A stretch of DNA of 42,459 nucleotides from Planctomycetaceae bacterium (GCA_002709225.1 PAQH01000158.1:1-42459), one strand, 5' to 3'. Shown: positions 20,821 through 30,536, numbered from the stretch's first letter. Numbers and translations are program-made. Notes: generated by a model from the letters alone, not told the origin.

Positions 20821-22791
20821 GTGGTCGTTAGGAAATTCCAGGTCGCCGTCCTAGTGGTTCTGTCCCTGCTGGCAACTACCCAGGTAGCGCCAGCAGCCAA
20901 TCCAGGACGTCTCGGAACACTACTGCGAACACTCCTTTCCGGCCGTCAGCAACCAAGCGAGAAGTCTGATTCCGGACCGACAGACTCCCAATCGCAGCCG
21001 AAGGCCACCGTACTAGAGCGTGGCACGCTTGCTAAACACGCACTTGCGGCGGGCCGCGACTTCCAACCAAAAACCGCAAGAGACGTCGCTGTAGCGATCG
21101 AGCAGGTGCAAATGGCAATGCAATCGCTGGAACAGTTCTTGGCGACAAACGACGACACCTCTACCGACTGGAAAATGCACCTGAGATGGGAAGACGCCAT
21201 AAAGCTGTTAGCGCAAGAAAAACCACCTGAACTGAGATCGTTACGAGACATTCTCCAGTGTTACCGTCAAAACATTCCCGGTATCGAACGTAAACCGTTT
21301 ACGAAGGTGCGTGACAAGCTGGAAATACTCTCCAACACGGTTCTCTACTCGAATGCGCAAATCACCAAAGTCTATCAACAGCGTGTCAAGCAACTCGCAG
21401 ACCAATTGATGACGTATTCAGAGACGTCAAACGCCGATGACGGATTTCTGATTGGGCGACTGAGCGGATTTCTGCAACAAGGAGGGCAGGCAGATTCGCT
21501 GGTTACTTCGATCCGGCACCACTATTCACACCCCAACCTGATGCTGTCGGTGTCCCAAGACCTGATTGGGCGTCTGCTGTCACAGCGAGTCGAAGACACG
21601 ATGCCACTTGAAGATCGCATCAACGGGACAACACTGCGTGGAACCGTTCACACCGTTGGCACTGTCACCGTAGAACTCGTCGACAACCCGTCCCGCGGCA
21701 ATCTCAGAGTTCGACTCCGGGGGAACGCCGAATCTAAAAGCATTGGTAGCAACCTGGGAGTCACTGTACATACGACTGGCAATACCAAGATCAATGCCAG
21801 CAAACTTATCCATCTCGATGCATTCGGCCTGCACCCGCAGCCGGCCTCCGCGAATTGTGTAACTGAATCTTCGATCGACTCTATCTCTGCACGTTCGCGC
21901 TGCATTGAAAAGATCGCCTGGCGGCGTGCGCTGGCCAGCCAGTCTCAAGGTGAACAAATGGCATCTCGACGCGCTGAGCAACAAGTTGCTGAACGTGTCG
22001 ATCAACAAACGACAGAGATGCTCAAGGAGGCCAACCACTTCCTCAAGGAGCAGTTTCGACAACCGCTCATTCGTCGTAATGCGTTCCCCAGACTATTCGA
22101 ATTCACAACCATCGATGGACACTTGAAGTTGCGGATGCAGCAGAGCAATAGTCGCCAGCTGGCTGCACCCGGCCCCGCCCCACAGCATGAGGGAACTCCG
22201 GACGTTGGAATCAAGATCCATGAATCGCTTATCGGTAATTTGTCCGAAGCGATCCTCGGAGGTACGGTACTTACGGGAGATAGCCTGCAAGGCTTGCTGG
22301 AAGACTTGGGCGCGGAAGTGCCCGCAGAATTGCAAGGGGATGCGGGTGAACCCTGGTCGATTACCTTTTCGTCCAACCGCCCTATCCGGGTCTCTTTCCA
22401 GGATAACATCACCTCGATATCGCTTCGCGGACGCCGCTTTACCCGTGGCGACACTGTCGTTGGCAATGTGATCGACATTACCGCACGCTACTCAGTAAAT
22501 ATGACGCCGGCAGGCCTCAAACTCAAACGCCAAGGAGACGTAGAAGTTGACTATGTCAACCGCCGCACCCTCGGGGTCCCGCAGATCGCGATCAAGACAA
22601 TGCTGCTGAAGAAATTTAACTCCCTCTATAAACCAGAACTGGAAGTCCAAGATCTTGTGCTCCCCGAGCGTTGGCGGCAGGCCGGCAATTTGAGACTCAA
22701 GAACTCCCAGGTCTCAACCGGCTGGCTTGTACTCAACTGGATACGTCAACCTGGAACCAAAACCGACGCCAAGGTCGCACAAAAGCCATGA
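20821..22791 (+). CDS. Large secreted protein of unknown function
   Basis: The GTG at 20821 is chosen as start. It is preceded by AAAAAGGAG at 7-nt spacing and begins directly with a signal peptide (MVVRKFQVAVLVVLSLLATTQVAPAANP), giving 656 residues. An ATG at 20797 is in frame but has no such site. The mature part starts with a Pro/Ser/Gln linker, then an alpha-helical region (about residues 70-240), a beta-rich segment (NGTTLRGTVHTVGTVTVELVDNP), a charged coiled-coil (QMASRRAEQQVAERVDQQTTE) and a C-terminal beta-rich region (PWSITFSSNRPIRVSFQDN ...). I recognise no Pfam family; I believe similar proteins occur in other planctomycetes, but cannot verify this here. The stop overlaps the next gene by 4 bp (ATGA), so the two are co-translated. 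Confidence 0.8.
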   Translation: MVVRKFQVAVLVVLSLLATTQVAPAANPGRLGTLLRTLLSGRQQPSEKSDSGPTDSQSQPKATVLERGTLAKHALAAGRDFQPKTARDVAVAIEQVQMAMQSLEQFLATNDDTSTDWKMHLRWEDAIKLLAQEKPPELRSLRDILQCYRQNIPGIERKPFTKVRDKLEILSNTVLYSNAQITKVYQQRVKQLADQLMTYSETSNADDGFLIGRLSGFLQQGGQADSLVTSIRHHYSHPNLMLSVSQDLIGRLLSQRVEDTMPLEDRINGTTLRGTVHTVGTVTVELVDNPSRGNLRVRLRGNAESKSIGSNLGVTVHTTGNTKINASKLIHLDAFGLHPQPASANCVTESSIDSISARSRCIEKIAWRRALASQSQGEQMASRRAEQQVAERVDQQTTEMLKEANHFLKEQFRQPLIRRNAFPRLFEFTTIDGHLKLRMQQSNSRQLAAPGPAPQHEGTPDVGIKIHESLIGNLSEAILGGTVLTGDSLQGLLEDLGAEVPAELQGDAGEPWSITFSSNRPIRVSFQDNITSISLRGRRFTRGDTVVGNVIDITARYSVNMTPAGLKLKRQGDVEVDYVNRRTLGVPQIAIKTMLLKKFNSLYKPELEVQDLVLPERWRQAGNLRLKNSQVSTGWLVLNWIRQPGTKTDAKVAQKP

Positions 22792-23264
22792 ACCGCTGGG
22801 TGCTAATCGATTTCGAGTGCCTCCCTTTGCGCAGTGTAGGGCGACTCGACATACCACTGGACGCGTCACCGAAATTCCAAGACCAATGCCTGCGCATTAA
22901 ACAAGCGATCGAGAAACACGGTCGCCATAACACGTATTATCTACATCAAGCTACCTGCACCTACCACCTGACGAATCAAGCAGACCTAGGATCTCTCACC
23001 TTCCACTTTGAAGGCACAATCCTGACCGATGCGTCAGATATGCACGCGGAGAGTTGTGACCTGAAAGTTACACTCGCTGCCGAGACATGCAGCTGGCTCA
23101 CCGAGCCGATGGTGGACTGGTTCGCGACGACTGTCACCCACAGTGTCAAATGCGAATTCAATCGGTATATCGAAGCCGGCGACCTGGACAAAGCAAAGCA
23201 GAGAATCGAGCAAATTGAAGAGTCGAGCGACGCATCAGGTGGTTACGTAGGCATGTACCTTTAG
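22788..23264 (+). CDS. 158-residue protein of unknown function, coupled to the secreted protein
   Basis: ATG 22788 overlaps the TGA of the preceding gene (ATGA), a standard coupling arrangement; the frame open further upstream lies inside that gene. The product starts MNRWVLIDFECLPLRSVGRL and has no signal peptide or membrane helix. It looks mixed alpha/beta, with three cysteines in the middle third and a C-terminal charged helix (YIEAGDLDKAKQRIEQIEES). I do not recognise a family. Co-translation suggests that it acts with the exported protein upstream, although one is predicted to be exported and the other cytoplasmic. Confidence 0.75.
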   Translation: MNRWVLIDFECLPLRSVGRLDIPLDASPKFQDQCLRIKQAIEKHGRHNTYYLHQATCTYHLTNQADLGSLTFHFEGTILTDASDMHAESCDLKVTLAAETCSWLTEPMVDWFATTVTHSVKCEFNRYIEAGDLDKAKQRIEQIEESSDASGGYVGMYL

Positions 23265-23352
23265 ATCAGAATCCAACCGCTGCCGCTTGCTCCTTCCGAA
23301 ACCGTCTGGCCACCGCATATCCTGCCGGTGTCACGCAATATACTGCGACTCA

Positions 23353-23366
23353 AACCGCTAGCGGTT
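23353..23366. terminator. 14-bp perfect palindrome at the ends of two convergent genes
   Basis: AACCGCTAGCGGTT reads the same on both strands and overlaps the TAA (23365-23367) of the minus-strand sulfatase-like gene, with the plus-strand gene ending 90 bp before. It can fold into a 5-bp stem with a CTAG loop, flanked by A's and by TTATT. A weak bidirectional terminator is plausible from position. Confidence 0.35.
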
Positions 23367-24582
23367 ATTCCGGGCCATCGACCAAAACTTGTGCCAATTC
23401 TCCGAGTGGTTCGCCATGGCGTTTACCTCGCGCGTCGTGAAGTACTTCTAGCAACAACTCCACAACATCCTCACGGCGACTGGCCACGTCATTGACTTCC
23501 CAACGGTCATCCGGTTTGACAAACAATTTATGCTCGTCTTCACGCGCAGTGCAAAGAAACCACCCGGGGGTGCGAACTGCCTGATACCCTGTCGCCACAC
23601 TAAATCCCCTGTCGCGAAAACTGGCACTCTCTTCACTCGGCAGAAGAAAGCTGCTCGCCCAATGGGATGCAGGCCGCGGCAGCACATCAAACCAATCCGC
23701 CAGGGTATCGTACAAACTGGCTGGCTGAATCAGTCCTCGCTCCCGGACCGATGCCGATTTTCCTTCGGGAAATCGGCAAAAAAGTGGAATCTGAATCAGT
23801 TCCCCAAAGAGCGCGTGATCACAAGCTCCAACCCGATGGTGTTCTCCTAATGGAAATCCACGAGGAGAAGTCACAATCAACAACGAATTCTCCGCTGCGC
23901 GTGACGCGTCGATAGCGTCAACGAGGACCTCCATACAAGCGTCCAACAAGACCACTTGCCCCGCGCAGGCATGCTGTATACCAAGCAACCAATCCGGATC
24001 AAATCCGTGATCCAGCCGACGTTCCGGTGCCTCAACAAAGCCAGGAGCCGCAGGATCGTCATCCTCCGCAAATTGTTCTCTCAGCTCCAGAGGAGCGTCC
24101 CAGGCCCCACTTAACCCGGCAGCATGCACCCACAAGCAAAACGGTTCCTGACTATCCAGCACGGCATCCGCGGCGGTCGCAAACAACCGCGCAAGCTGCG
24201 TATCACCCATCGTCTCCACGTTGGTGTCTATGGAAGTAACGGGAATTTCGGTGAGGCGATCAAATTCTGAGACGGATGGCGATCCAGCAAGCTGCTGGGA
24301 ATCTGTCAGCAAGTGTGTTTCGACTGCGGTCGATGCCAGCAGGCCACAGAGGCTATCCTGATCATCGAGAGATTGGGCAAACGCGTGCTGACCAAACCAG
24401 ACACTGCGGTAATAACTTGACAGGTCAACGCTATCACTTAGTGCCGTCTCAAACATCAATGACTGGCTGGCCAATCGATTGAACCCCGGAGTATCAATCC
24501 AGGTATTGCCATACGGCCCCAGCCAGCCTGCGCCAAGCCGATCCACAACCACCACCACGGCGCTTCTTTGAGTCACGGGCAA
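23365..24582 (-). CDS. Sulfatase/alkaline-phosphatase-fold protein lacking catalytic residues
   Basis: 405 residues, no signal peptide. The fold is recognisable: VVVVVDRLGAGWLGPYGNTW then DTPGFNRLASQSLMFETAL matches the sulfatase N-terminal pattern DDLGxGDLGCYGN...TPNIDRLAxEGxxF, and LLIVTSPRGFPLGEHHRVG followed by IQIPLFCRFPEG matches the SDHGExLGEH...VPLIIRxP region. The formylglycine motif CxPSR is replaced by SVDLSSYYRS, the N-terminal DD is VD, and the metal-binding SDHG is SPRG. A sulfatase activity is therefore unlikely. The start is uncertain: TTG 24582 has AGGA 6 nt upstream, and GTG 24576 is the alternative. It lies alone between the unknown pair and the RNase HII-like gene. Confidence 0.75.
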   Translation of the reverse strand: MPVTQRSAVVVVVDRLGAGWLGPYGNTWIDTPGFNRLASQSLMFETALSDSVDLSSYYRSVWFGQHAFAQSLDDQDSLCGLLASTAVETHLLTDSQQLAGSPSVSEFDRLTEIPVTSIDTNVETMGDTQLARLFATAADAVLDSQEPFCLWVHAAGLSGAWDAPLELREQFAEDDDPAAPGFVEAPERRLDHGFDPDWLLGIQHACAGQVVLLDACMEVLVDAIDASRAAENSLLIVTSPRGFPLGEHHRVGACDHALFGELIQIPLFCRFPEGKSASVRERGLIQPASLYDTLADWFDVLPRPASHWASSFLLPSEESASFRDRGFSVATGYQAVRTPGWFLCTAREDEHKLFVKPDDRWEVNDVASRREDVVELLLEVLHDARGKRHGEPLGELAQVLVDGPE

Positions 24583-24822
24583 ACCATTTCCTGCATGAAT
24601 TCAAATTTCCTCATGCGAGGACTCCGAATACCTCGGAACCAAAACCATCTCGCACATTCGCCCCGCCGTAACACATACACTCAAACAAAACCTCGGCAGT
24701 AGTCTTGGGCTCCTTGGTATCCACCATATGCCGATTATGGTGTCAGGTCCACACGGCAAACCGCAGTACGTTGAGCGACACAACGAGAAATAGCACAACA
24801 AGAACGCACGTTCGCTCGCACA

Positions 24823-25788
24823 CTAACGTTTTCTCCACAACGAATCATCCGCAATGCCGAGTTGGCGCTGAGTCGTCTCGATCTCCTCCTTGAATCGTTT
24901 CGCGTCCACAGGATAGCCCGCGGTAGGACGCAAACCCGGGAGTAGGCAAGTCCAGAATTGATTGAACGCGAACATCGCGAGCTCACGCAGGTATTTTGCC
25001 GTCATCGACGCCAACGCGGCGGGCAGAAACTGCTCTCCACCCGTAACGAAACCGATCTCCACGCGTTCGTTCGCGGGGCCCCAACGGTACACGCTCTGCT
25101 CACGTCCCTCACAGACGACTTCAATGAGATACTCCGGAAATGTCTCCTGTAGCAGTGGGCCGTATCGGCTCCGACCTCCATGTTTGTCGCAACGAATCGT
25201 CACCCAATCCCCGGCTCCAAACTCCCTGCACTTGCTTATTAGCTGCAATGTCGCTTCCGAAAGCAGAGTCCCTTTCGATCCCGTCGCATCGACTCGCCTG
25301 TTAAACTCCTCCGGAAAAACCACACGAGCCAGTACGCCAACCAGCTCAACTCCCCGCGCTGGCAACGATTCGCATAAACGCGTCCTCCACCAATCAACAT
25401 CCGCCGCGGCAATGTCACGCGGTAATGAGATCTGAAAATCCGTGTACCAGGGCAGGGGGGGTAATATCGCATTCTCCCGATCGACAGCTGGCCAGACCTC
25501 GGTCCAGTTGTGTACCGGGCCACCAGTTAAAGACAGCGCTGCCAGCACCGCACGTTCCAGGTGGCCCCAGTCTGATCCTGGTCGATAGAGTTGCTTTGAA
25601 TCCGCAACTGGAAGGCGTTTCCGCTGATCAGTGCGTGGCAATGGGGTTCGACAAACAACGTCGTCTAATCGCTCGTAAAGATCCTGACAATCCATCGCTG
25701 TGGAGGTCCGCCACACCGTCGCAGCGACGACCAATGGTCCTAAATTGGGGCCATACCCCGCTTCGTCGGTCCCAATCAACAACCCCAC
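24823..25788 (-). CDS. Divergent ribonuclease HII-like protein
   Basis: 321 residues, clearly longer than typical RNase HII (about 200-230). Family landmarks are present in order: GTDEAGYGPNLGPLVVAA (residues 6-23, acidic pair Asp8-Glu9; canonical GxDEAGRGxxxGPVVAAAV), VADSKQLYRP (canonical DSKKLS), an acidic Asp201 in TIRCDKHGGRS, and ASMTAKYLREL (canonical ASIxAKxxRD, here Glu269 for Asp). Tyr replaces the Arg of the DEAGRG motif that contacts the RNA-DNA junction, so substrate choice may differ. About 100 residues are inserted in the middle. It probably cleaves or binds an RNA-containing duplex, but this is inference. ATG 25788 gives the family start directly. It could be the organism's only HII-type enzyme or a paralogue; the window does not tell. 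Confidence 0.75.
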   Translation of the reverse strand: MGLLIGTDEAGYGPNLGPLVVAATVWRTSTAMDCQDLYERLDDVVCRTPLPRTDQRKRLPVADSKQLYRPGSDWGHLERAVLAALSLTGGPVHNWTEVWPAVDRENAILPPLPWYTDFQISLPRDIAAADVDWWRTRLCESLPARGVELVGVLARVVFPEEFNRRVDATGSKGTLLSEATLQLISKCREFGAGDWVTIRCDKHGGRSRYGPLLQETFPEYLIEVVCEGREQSVYRWGPANERVEIGFVTGGEQFLPAALASMTAKYLRELAMFAFNQFWTCLLPGLRPTAGYPVDAKRFKEEIETTQRQLGIADDSLWRKR

Positions 25789-25877
25789 GCTCGACCACTC
25801 CTGGCTCTTCTAACCAATACTAGGTTTCGCGGTAATTGCAGTAAAACACGTCGTTCCCCCGCTGGCCACGTGCAGTT

Positions 25878-27140
25878 TCAGGGGAGTGGCAGGTTTTTGA
25901 GTTCAAATGGCAGACGCACAGGGATCATTAATGCAGGGGCCCTATAGATCAGCTGGTAGGATGACACATCCCCTTTAACGACAAAGAAATAACCTATTCC
26001 CGCCTCACTGCGTCCTTGCAAATACTCCTCTGAAGAGACAAATTCCGCCTTGTTTCCTTGCGCATCCAACAACGCAATTTCATTGCGATGCACCCAGCCT
26101 CGATGACTCTCCAACGCTTGATTGGGCTGCTCCAACCGCAGGTGAATCCGCACTTCAACAACACCGGAGTCGTTACTCTTAAGAAGGTCGTCATAGGTAA
26201 CCCTGATACCCGCTCGAGTCTGGCTCTTTCCCCGTGATGCGCGCAAGTCGGCAAATTCAAACGTAGTAAAACGCCCGGGAACCAAAGCCACGATTTCCCC
26301 TGTTAGTGACGCAATTTTCTTCTCGGCGCGAGAGGGCAGTGGCATCGGAAGATCAAGTTCAACAGATGACATATCCGGAATCGGGCGGGCAAAACGCACT
26401 CCCTTCAAAGGAAGATTAGATCGCTCTCCCGATTCAAATCGGGCTTCAACTTCTGTGAGCGGCAATGACAGGGAAAGTGGTGTCAGCCTCGGCTCCCAGG
26501 CTACCTCAAGCACAACCTGTAAATGATTCGATCCAGGGTTCCTCAGCTCCCGAACCGACTGCAGCCGCGTTGCTTCCAACCGAAACAGACCCGCGTACGC
26601 GGCCATTCCGAATCGACGCGGCCCGTCAGCCGCGCGACGTTGGGTTGTCAGCGCGCGTCGATTACCGGCGTAGGGATCGACGCCAAGGCCCGCTTCATCG
26701 AGCATTCGGTCCAGCACCTGCCAAAACGGCAACCGCTGATAATCGACATCGATTTCGATGTCCTGGCCTAGGGAGTCGACCATCCGGTTCCCCGTTTGTT
26801 TTTCCAGACTCGCCCACGCTTCTGTGAGAGGCATGCGTCCTTGTAACGTGACGAGCGATGCGGCCGAACTCCTGACCGTCAGAAGGCGTTCAAGTTCTTT
26901 GACAATACGTTTGAGACGTACCTGTGTTTCAGCGGGCAAGCGACGATCGGCTTCCGGTAAATGACGGAGTATCTCCGGGCCAAGCTTCACAAGCGTGCGT
27001 TCCGCGTTTTGCCGCTGCGCACGTTGTGTTGCATTTAGTTGCCGAACCAACTCGCGCACACGTTCTCCGCTCACGCGTTCTTGTAACGCACTGTCACCCT
27101 GCTCCCAGAATAAGCACGTTATCAACAATAAGGTCTTCAC
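25878..27140 (-). CDS. Exported protein of unknown function
   Basis: GTG 27140 is preferred. It has GGGGAG 8 nt upstream and gives a short signal-like N-terminus (MKTLLLITCLFWEQGDSALQ), for 420 residues; a longer frame runs to 27188. After the signal comes a helical segment rich in Arg/Gln (RVRELVRQLNATQRAQRQNA), resembling HEAT-like or coiled-coil helices. Then follows a segment with a short motif (PLTEAWASLEKQTGNRMVDS) like the start of secretin/TonB short N-terminal domains. The rest is beta-rich, with no family recognised. It lies 90 bp upstream of the RNase HII-like gene on the same strand, and may be co-transcribed with it. Confidence 0.7.
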   Translation of the reverse strand: MKTLLLITCLFWEQGDSALQERVSGERVRELVRQLNATQRAQRQNAERTLVKLGPEILRHLPEADRRLPAETQVRLKRIVKELERLLTVRSSAASLVTLQGRMPLTEAWASLEKQTGNRMVDSLGQDIEIDVDYQRLPFWQVLDRMLDEAGLGVDPYAGNRRALTTQRRAADGPRRFGMAAYAGLFRLEATRLQSVRELRNPGSNHLQVVLEVAWEPRLTPLSLSLPLTEVEARFESGERSNLPLKGVRFARPIPDMSSVELDLPMPLPSRAEKKIASLTGEIVALVPGRFTTFEFADLRASRGKSQTRAGIRVTYDDLLKSNDSGVVEVRIHLRLEQPNQALESHRGWVHRNEIALLDAQGNKAEFVSSEEYLQGRSEAGIGYFFVVKGDVSSYQLIYRAPALMIPVRLPFELKNLPLP

Positions 27141-27409
27141 AGAATCGGCTCCCCGCTCCAGGAGATGCACGCTGGCAGCGGCATCCACGCATGCCCGACT
27201 CCCTGCCGTGTCAAGACAATCATCTTACGAACGGATCCGCAAATGTTCCAGCAAGAGCGCGCCTGACTTACACTTCCACAGATTTCGTTTCGCAACTTGA
27301 GGTACCCCGATACCCGAAAAATCCAAAGGCCTGAGGCCAATCTGCGCGGTAGACTTCCCAGGGGGCCTGGCGCACCCAATTCCTTTACCCAGCCTGGCAC
27401 GAAGCCCAA

Positions 27410-28489
27410 ATGAAATACTTGCTAGTCGCAACAACCTGGCATCTTCTCGCGGTCGGGCTCTTATTACGGGTCGGTTCGTCGGCCGAACCGTTGATTGAAG
27501 TTCATCTCCAGGGCGACCACATCACAGGAACCCCGCTCCATTGGTCGGCTAAACGTGTCACGATGCTAACCGCAAACGGCGTGCGCAGAGACTTCTCACC
27601 CAATATGGTCCAACGATTTGGACGACTCGCTGGCGAACTGGTTGCCTCGACGCAACAACAGGTTTGGCAACATCTTCGTGGCGAATTCGGTACACCGTTT
27701 TCAATCAAGGCGACTAAACACTACCTGGTAGTGTACCCCGCGGACCGCGTCGACCGCTGGAGCAGCCTCCTGGAAAACCTGTACTCAGACTTTCATGGCT
27801 TCTTTCAAAGCCACCGACACGCACTCCCAAGAACACGTTTTCCACTGGTGGTAATCGTGTTACCCAACCGAGAAGCCCTGCTGCAAACCGCCGCCTTGAG
27901 CGGCCATGCGGATCCGAGGAAAATCGCCGGCTACTATTGCGATCGGTCAAATCGGATCTGGATTTATGCTCCACCGTCAAACTCACGTCAACTTCCACTC
28001 AGCGATCACATCACCCTGCGTCACGAGGCAACCCACCAATTGGCCTTCAACACCGGGATCCACGAACGGTTCGGCACGACACCCCGCTGGCTCGCGGAGG
28101 GATTAGCCATGTTTTTCGAGATGCCTCAGCAACCCGCGTCACTTCGAACAAGAGACAGCCAATCTGAGTCCGCGCTCCGGCAGACTGCATTCCTCAACAG
28201 AGGCGACAGTCCGAGAGGCCGCAACGTTCCCTTGAAACTCCTCATTACCGACGACTCTCTTTTCCAGCAGAGTCCTGAATTAGCATACGCCCAGTCCGCA
28301 AGCCTGACTCGATTCCTGATAAGAACTCATCCCGCAGGCTACGTGGGCTATCTGAAACACGTGGCCACGCGTCCTCGTTTTACTTTTTATGCCGCACGTA
28401 CCAGGCAAACGGACTTCTCGTCTTGTTTCCCTGGAAATATGGCCCGGTTGGAATCACAGTGGCGAGCGTTTTCCAACACACCACGTTGA
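27410..28489 (+). CDS. DUF1570-type putative exported zinc metalloprotease
   Basis: 359 residues. The N-terminus is a signal peptide (MKYLLVATTWHLLAVGLLLR). The core carries a gluzincin signature: HEATH at residues 205-209 (HExxH) and Glu230 in WLAEGLAMFFE as third zinc ligand, in a context typical of planctomycete DUF1570 proteins (TLRHEATHQLAFNTGI). Family members are predicted proteases; none of this is shown here. ATG 27410 begins the signal directly. The gene is divergent from the exported unknown protein and convergent with the acyl-CoA dehydrogenase. Confidence 0.85.
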   Translation: MKYLLVATTWHLLAVGLLLRVGSSAEPLIEVHLQGDHITGTPLHWSAKRVTMLTANGVRRDFSPNMVQRFGRLAGELVASTQQQVWQHLRGEFGTPFSIKATKHYLVVYPADRVDRWSSLLENLYSDFHGFFQSHRHALPRTRFPLVVIVLPNREALLQTAALSGHADPRKIAGYYCDRSNRIWIYAPPSNSRQLPLSDHITLRHEATHQLAFNTGIHERFGTTPRWLAEGLAMFFEMPQQPASLRTRDSQSESALRQTAFLNRGDSPRGRNVPLKLLITDDSLFQQSPELAYAQSASLTRFLIRTHPAGYVGYLKHVATRPRFTFYAARTRQTDFSSCFPGNMARLESQWRAFSNTPR

Positions 28490-28535
28490 CCAAACCTGAA
28501 GCCCTGTCGTGGCGATAAACTGCCAAGCAATTCGC

Positions 28536-30482
28536 TTAGTGACCGGCTGTCGTTTTATACGGCATGAGGATTTCATCCACCTCCAGGTCGGCAATCGACC
28601 GAAAACCACCGTCGACAATCGACTCACCTAGTTGGGTCACTTGTCGGTAGTAACGATCGGTGGGTCGCTCGCCCGTCAATTCGCGCCGCAAGTCTTGGCA
28701 TAGAATATCGGCCGCGTCATGTACGATCTCGTCATCCTGCTCTGCCCCATACAGAGCAGTACATAACATTACTACCAGCTTCTGAATTCGAGATGACATT
28801 TCCGACATCCGGCACTGCCGGTCAGCCAGTTTAAGCTGATGCTTGCGCATCATCCCACTGATTTCTCGAGCAGCGCGGGGCAGGTGTGTCGTCGCAAACG
28901 AAACATGCGCTTGTAACGCAGCGGGCAATGCTGGCGTCGGGGCGGCTGAACCTGGAACCCAACGACCGACCCACCAGGCCGCATATGCGGCCAATGGACG
29001 TCGTAAATTCCACAAATGGCGAGGGTTCCCCAAACGCGGACGCTGCACTCCCATTTCAGCAAGTGCGCGACCAACCGGCTCAAAAAACGTCGTACCGTGT
29101 TGCTTTACCAACGACTTGAGAAATGCCATACCCAACATTTCCCCTTCTCCCTCGTAGATACAAGGAGCAAGATATTCGTGAACGTTGTCCCCAAACAGAT
29201 GACCGTGCAAGAACGATCGGCCGCCATGTGTTTTCATCAACAACTCAATCGCAGCTTCCTTTTGGGCTTCACTCCCAAATATTTTCGCAACAATACACTC
29301 CATTTCTCCACGGTACCCAAGGTCAATCAAGGTAGAGCACCAGGCCGACAGTGCATCGCAACCGACAATCAGCCCCGCCAACCGCGCCAACCGCCGTCGA
29401 ACCAACTCACGGCGTGCAATAGCTGCGCCATAGGTCGTACGAAACCTCGCCCAGGGGAGCATACTGGCCATCATCATGCGCATCGTGCCCGCCGCGTTGG
29501 CACATAATGAAATACGCCCCAGATTCAAACCGTGGTAGGCAATGGTCAATCCGTTCCCCCGTGACGGCGTCAACAAGTTCTCCACAGGAACACGAAAACG
29601 ATCAAACACAATGCCTTGATTGTAGGACTGACGCAGTGCCCAGAGGCCATACTTCTTCAACTGGAAATGCGCGTCCTCAACATCCGGAAGTTCACAGATC
29701 AAAACCGCCGGCTTCTCTTCGACAAGACAAACCAGACCAATTGTGCGTCCCGGAACGACATTGGTAATAAATAGCTTTTCACCGGTCACCAGGAAGTCAT
29801 CGCCGTGTCGATCGGCTCGCGTTCTTAATGCAGTCATATCCGAACCAGCATTTGGCTCGGTAAGAGCGAACCCAGACAAACGTTCGCCACTCGCTAGAGA
29901 TGGCAGAAAACGTTCTTTTTGCGCCGGCGTGCCAAAAGCCTGAATCGGGTCGACCGCGCCAATACACCCGTGTACGGACGCCATGCCGGCGACGGTGGGA
30001 TCGATTGTCGCCATCCTGGTAATAAATGCTGAAAAACTGCGAAACGGAACTTCCAGCCCACCGTATTGGCGGCTCACCAGGAATCCCCAGTACCCAACAT
30101 CTCCCAGCTCTCGCAACACCGTTTCAGACGTCTTGCCGTATTCATCTACCAGAGTCTGTGCATCTCTATGACGTCGTACGACATCGACAGACGCGTCCAT
30201 CGCTTCAACAATCGACGCTGCCGCATCAACAGACTGTGCGCGAAACAGATCGACTGGCACACGCCGTTCCCAAACCGCCCGATGTACCGGGCTGTTTGCG
30301 GTTTGATACTGTGGTTGAAATAACTTTTCAACGTTGTCGTCAGCGCGATCTATCGCCCCCGTACGGCGCGCCTCCTCCACACTCTTACCACCAAGCCGCA
30401 ATGCAGTTTCCGCAAAGGAGCTTTCAGACGCAGAAGCGGCAGCATCCAAATGGGGATCGGTACGAGCTGTGTCGGGACACAT
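28536..30482 (-). CDS. Acyl-CoA dehydrogenase family protein
   Basis: FAD enzyme oxidising acyl-CoA to enoyl-CoA, 648 residues from ATG 30482 (AGGA at 7-nt spacing); the frame is open to 30566, but the extra residues are not family-like. Landmarks are the N-terminal helical domain; GFALTEPNAGSDMTALRTRA and GDDFLVTGEKLFITN of the middle beta domain; the FRTTYGAAIARRELVRRRLA helix of the C-terminal domain; and GGRSFLHGHLFGDNVHEYL followed by APCIYEGEGEM, where IYEGE holds the expected catalytic glutamate. A further C-terminal extension of about 150 residues, as in large FadE-type members, is mainly helical. Substrate length cannot be read. It is divergent from the Cys-rich small gene and the DUF1080 gene region. 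Confidence 0.92.
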   Translation of the reverse strand: MCPDTARTDPHLDAAASASESSFAETALRLGGKSVEEARRTGAIDRADDNVEKLFQPQYQTANSPVHRAVWERRVPVDLFRAQSVDAAASIVEAMDASVDVVRRHRDAQTLVDEYGKTSETVLRELGDVGYWGFLVSRQYGGLEVPFRSFSAFITRMATIDPTVAGMASVHGCIGAVDPIQAFGTPAQKERFLPSLASGERLSGFALTEPNAGSDMTALRTRADRHGDDFLVTGEKLFITNVVPGRTIGLVCLVEEKPAVLICELPDVEDAHFQLKKYGLWALRQSYNQGIVFDRFRVPVENLLTPSRGNGLTIAYHGLNLGRISLCANAAGTMRMMMASMLPWARFRTTYGAAIARRELVRRRLARLAGLIVGCDALSAWCSTLIDLGYRGEMECIVAKIFGSEAQKEAAIELLMKTHGGRSFLHGHLFGDNVHEYLAPCIYEGEGEMLGMAFLKSLVKQHGTTFFEPVGRALAEMGVQRPRLGNPRHLWNLRRPLAAYAAWWVGRWVPGSAAPTPALPAALQAHVSFATTHLPRAAREISGMMRKHQLKLADRQCRMSEMSSRIQKLVVMLCTALYGAEQDDEIVHDAADILCQDLRRELTGERPTDRYYRQVTQLGESIVDGGFRSIADLEVDEILMPYKTTAGH

Positions 30483-30536
30483 TGGTAGTTCCTGGTGAGA
30501 TTCAATCAGGCCAGGCGTTTGCCCGGGAGAGTTTCT

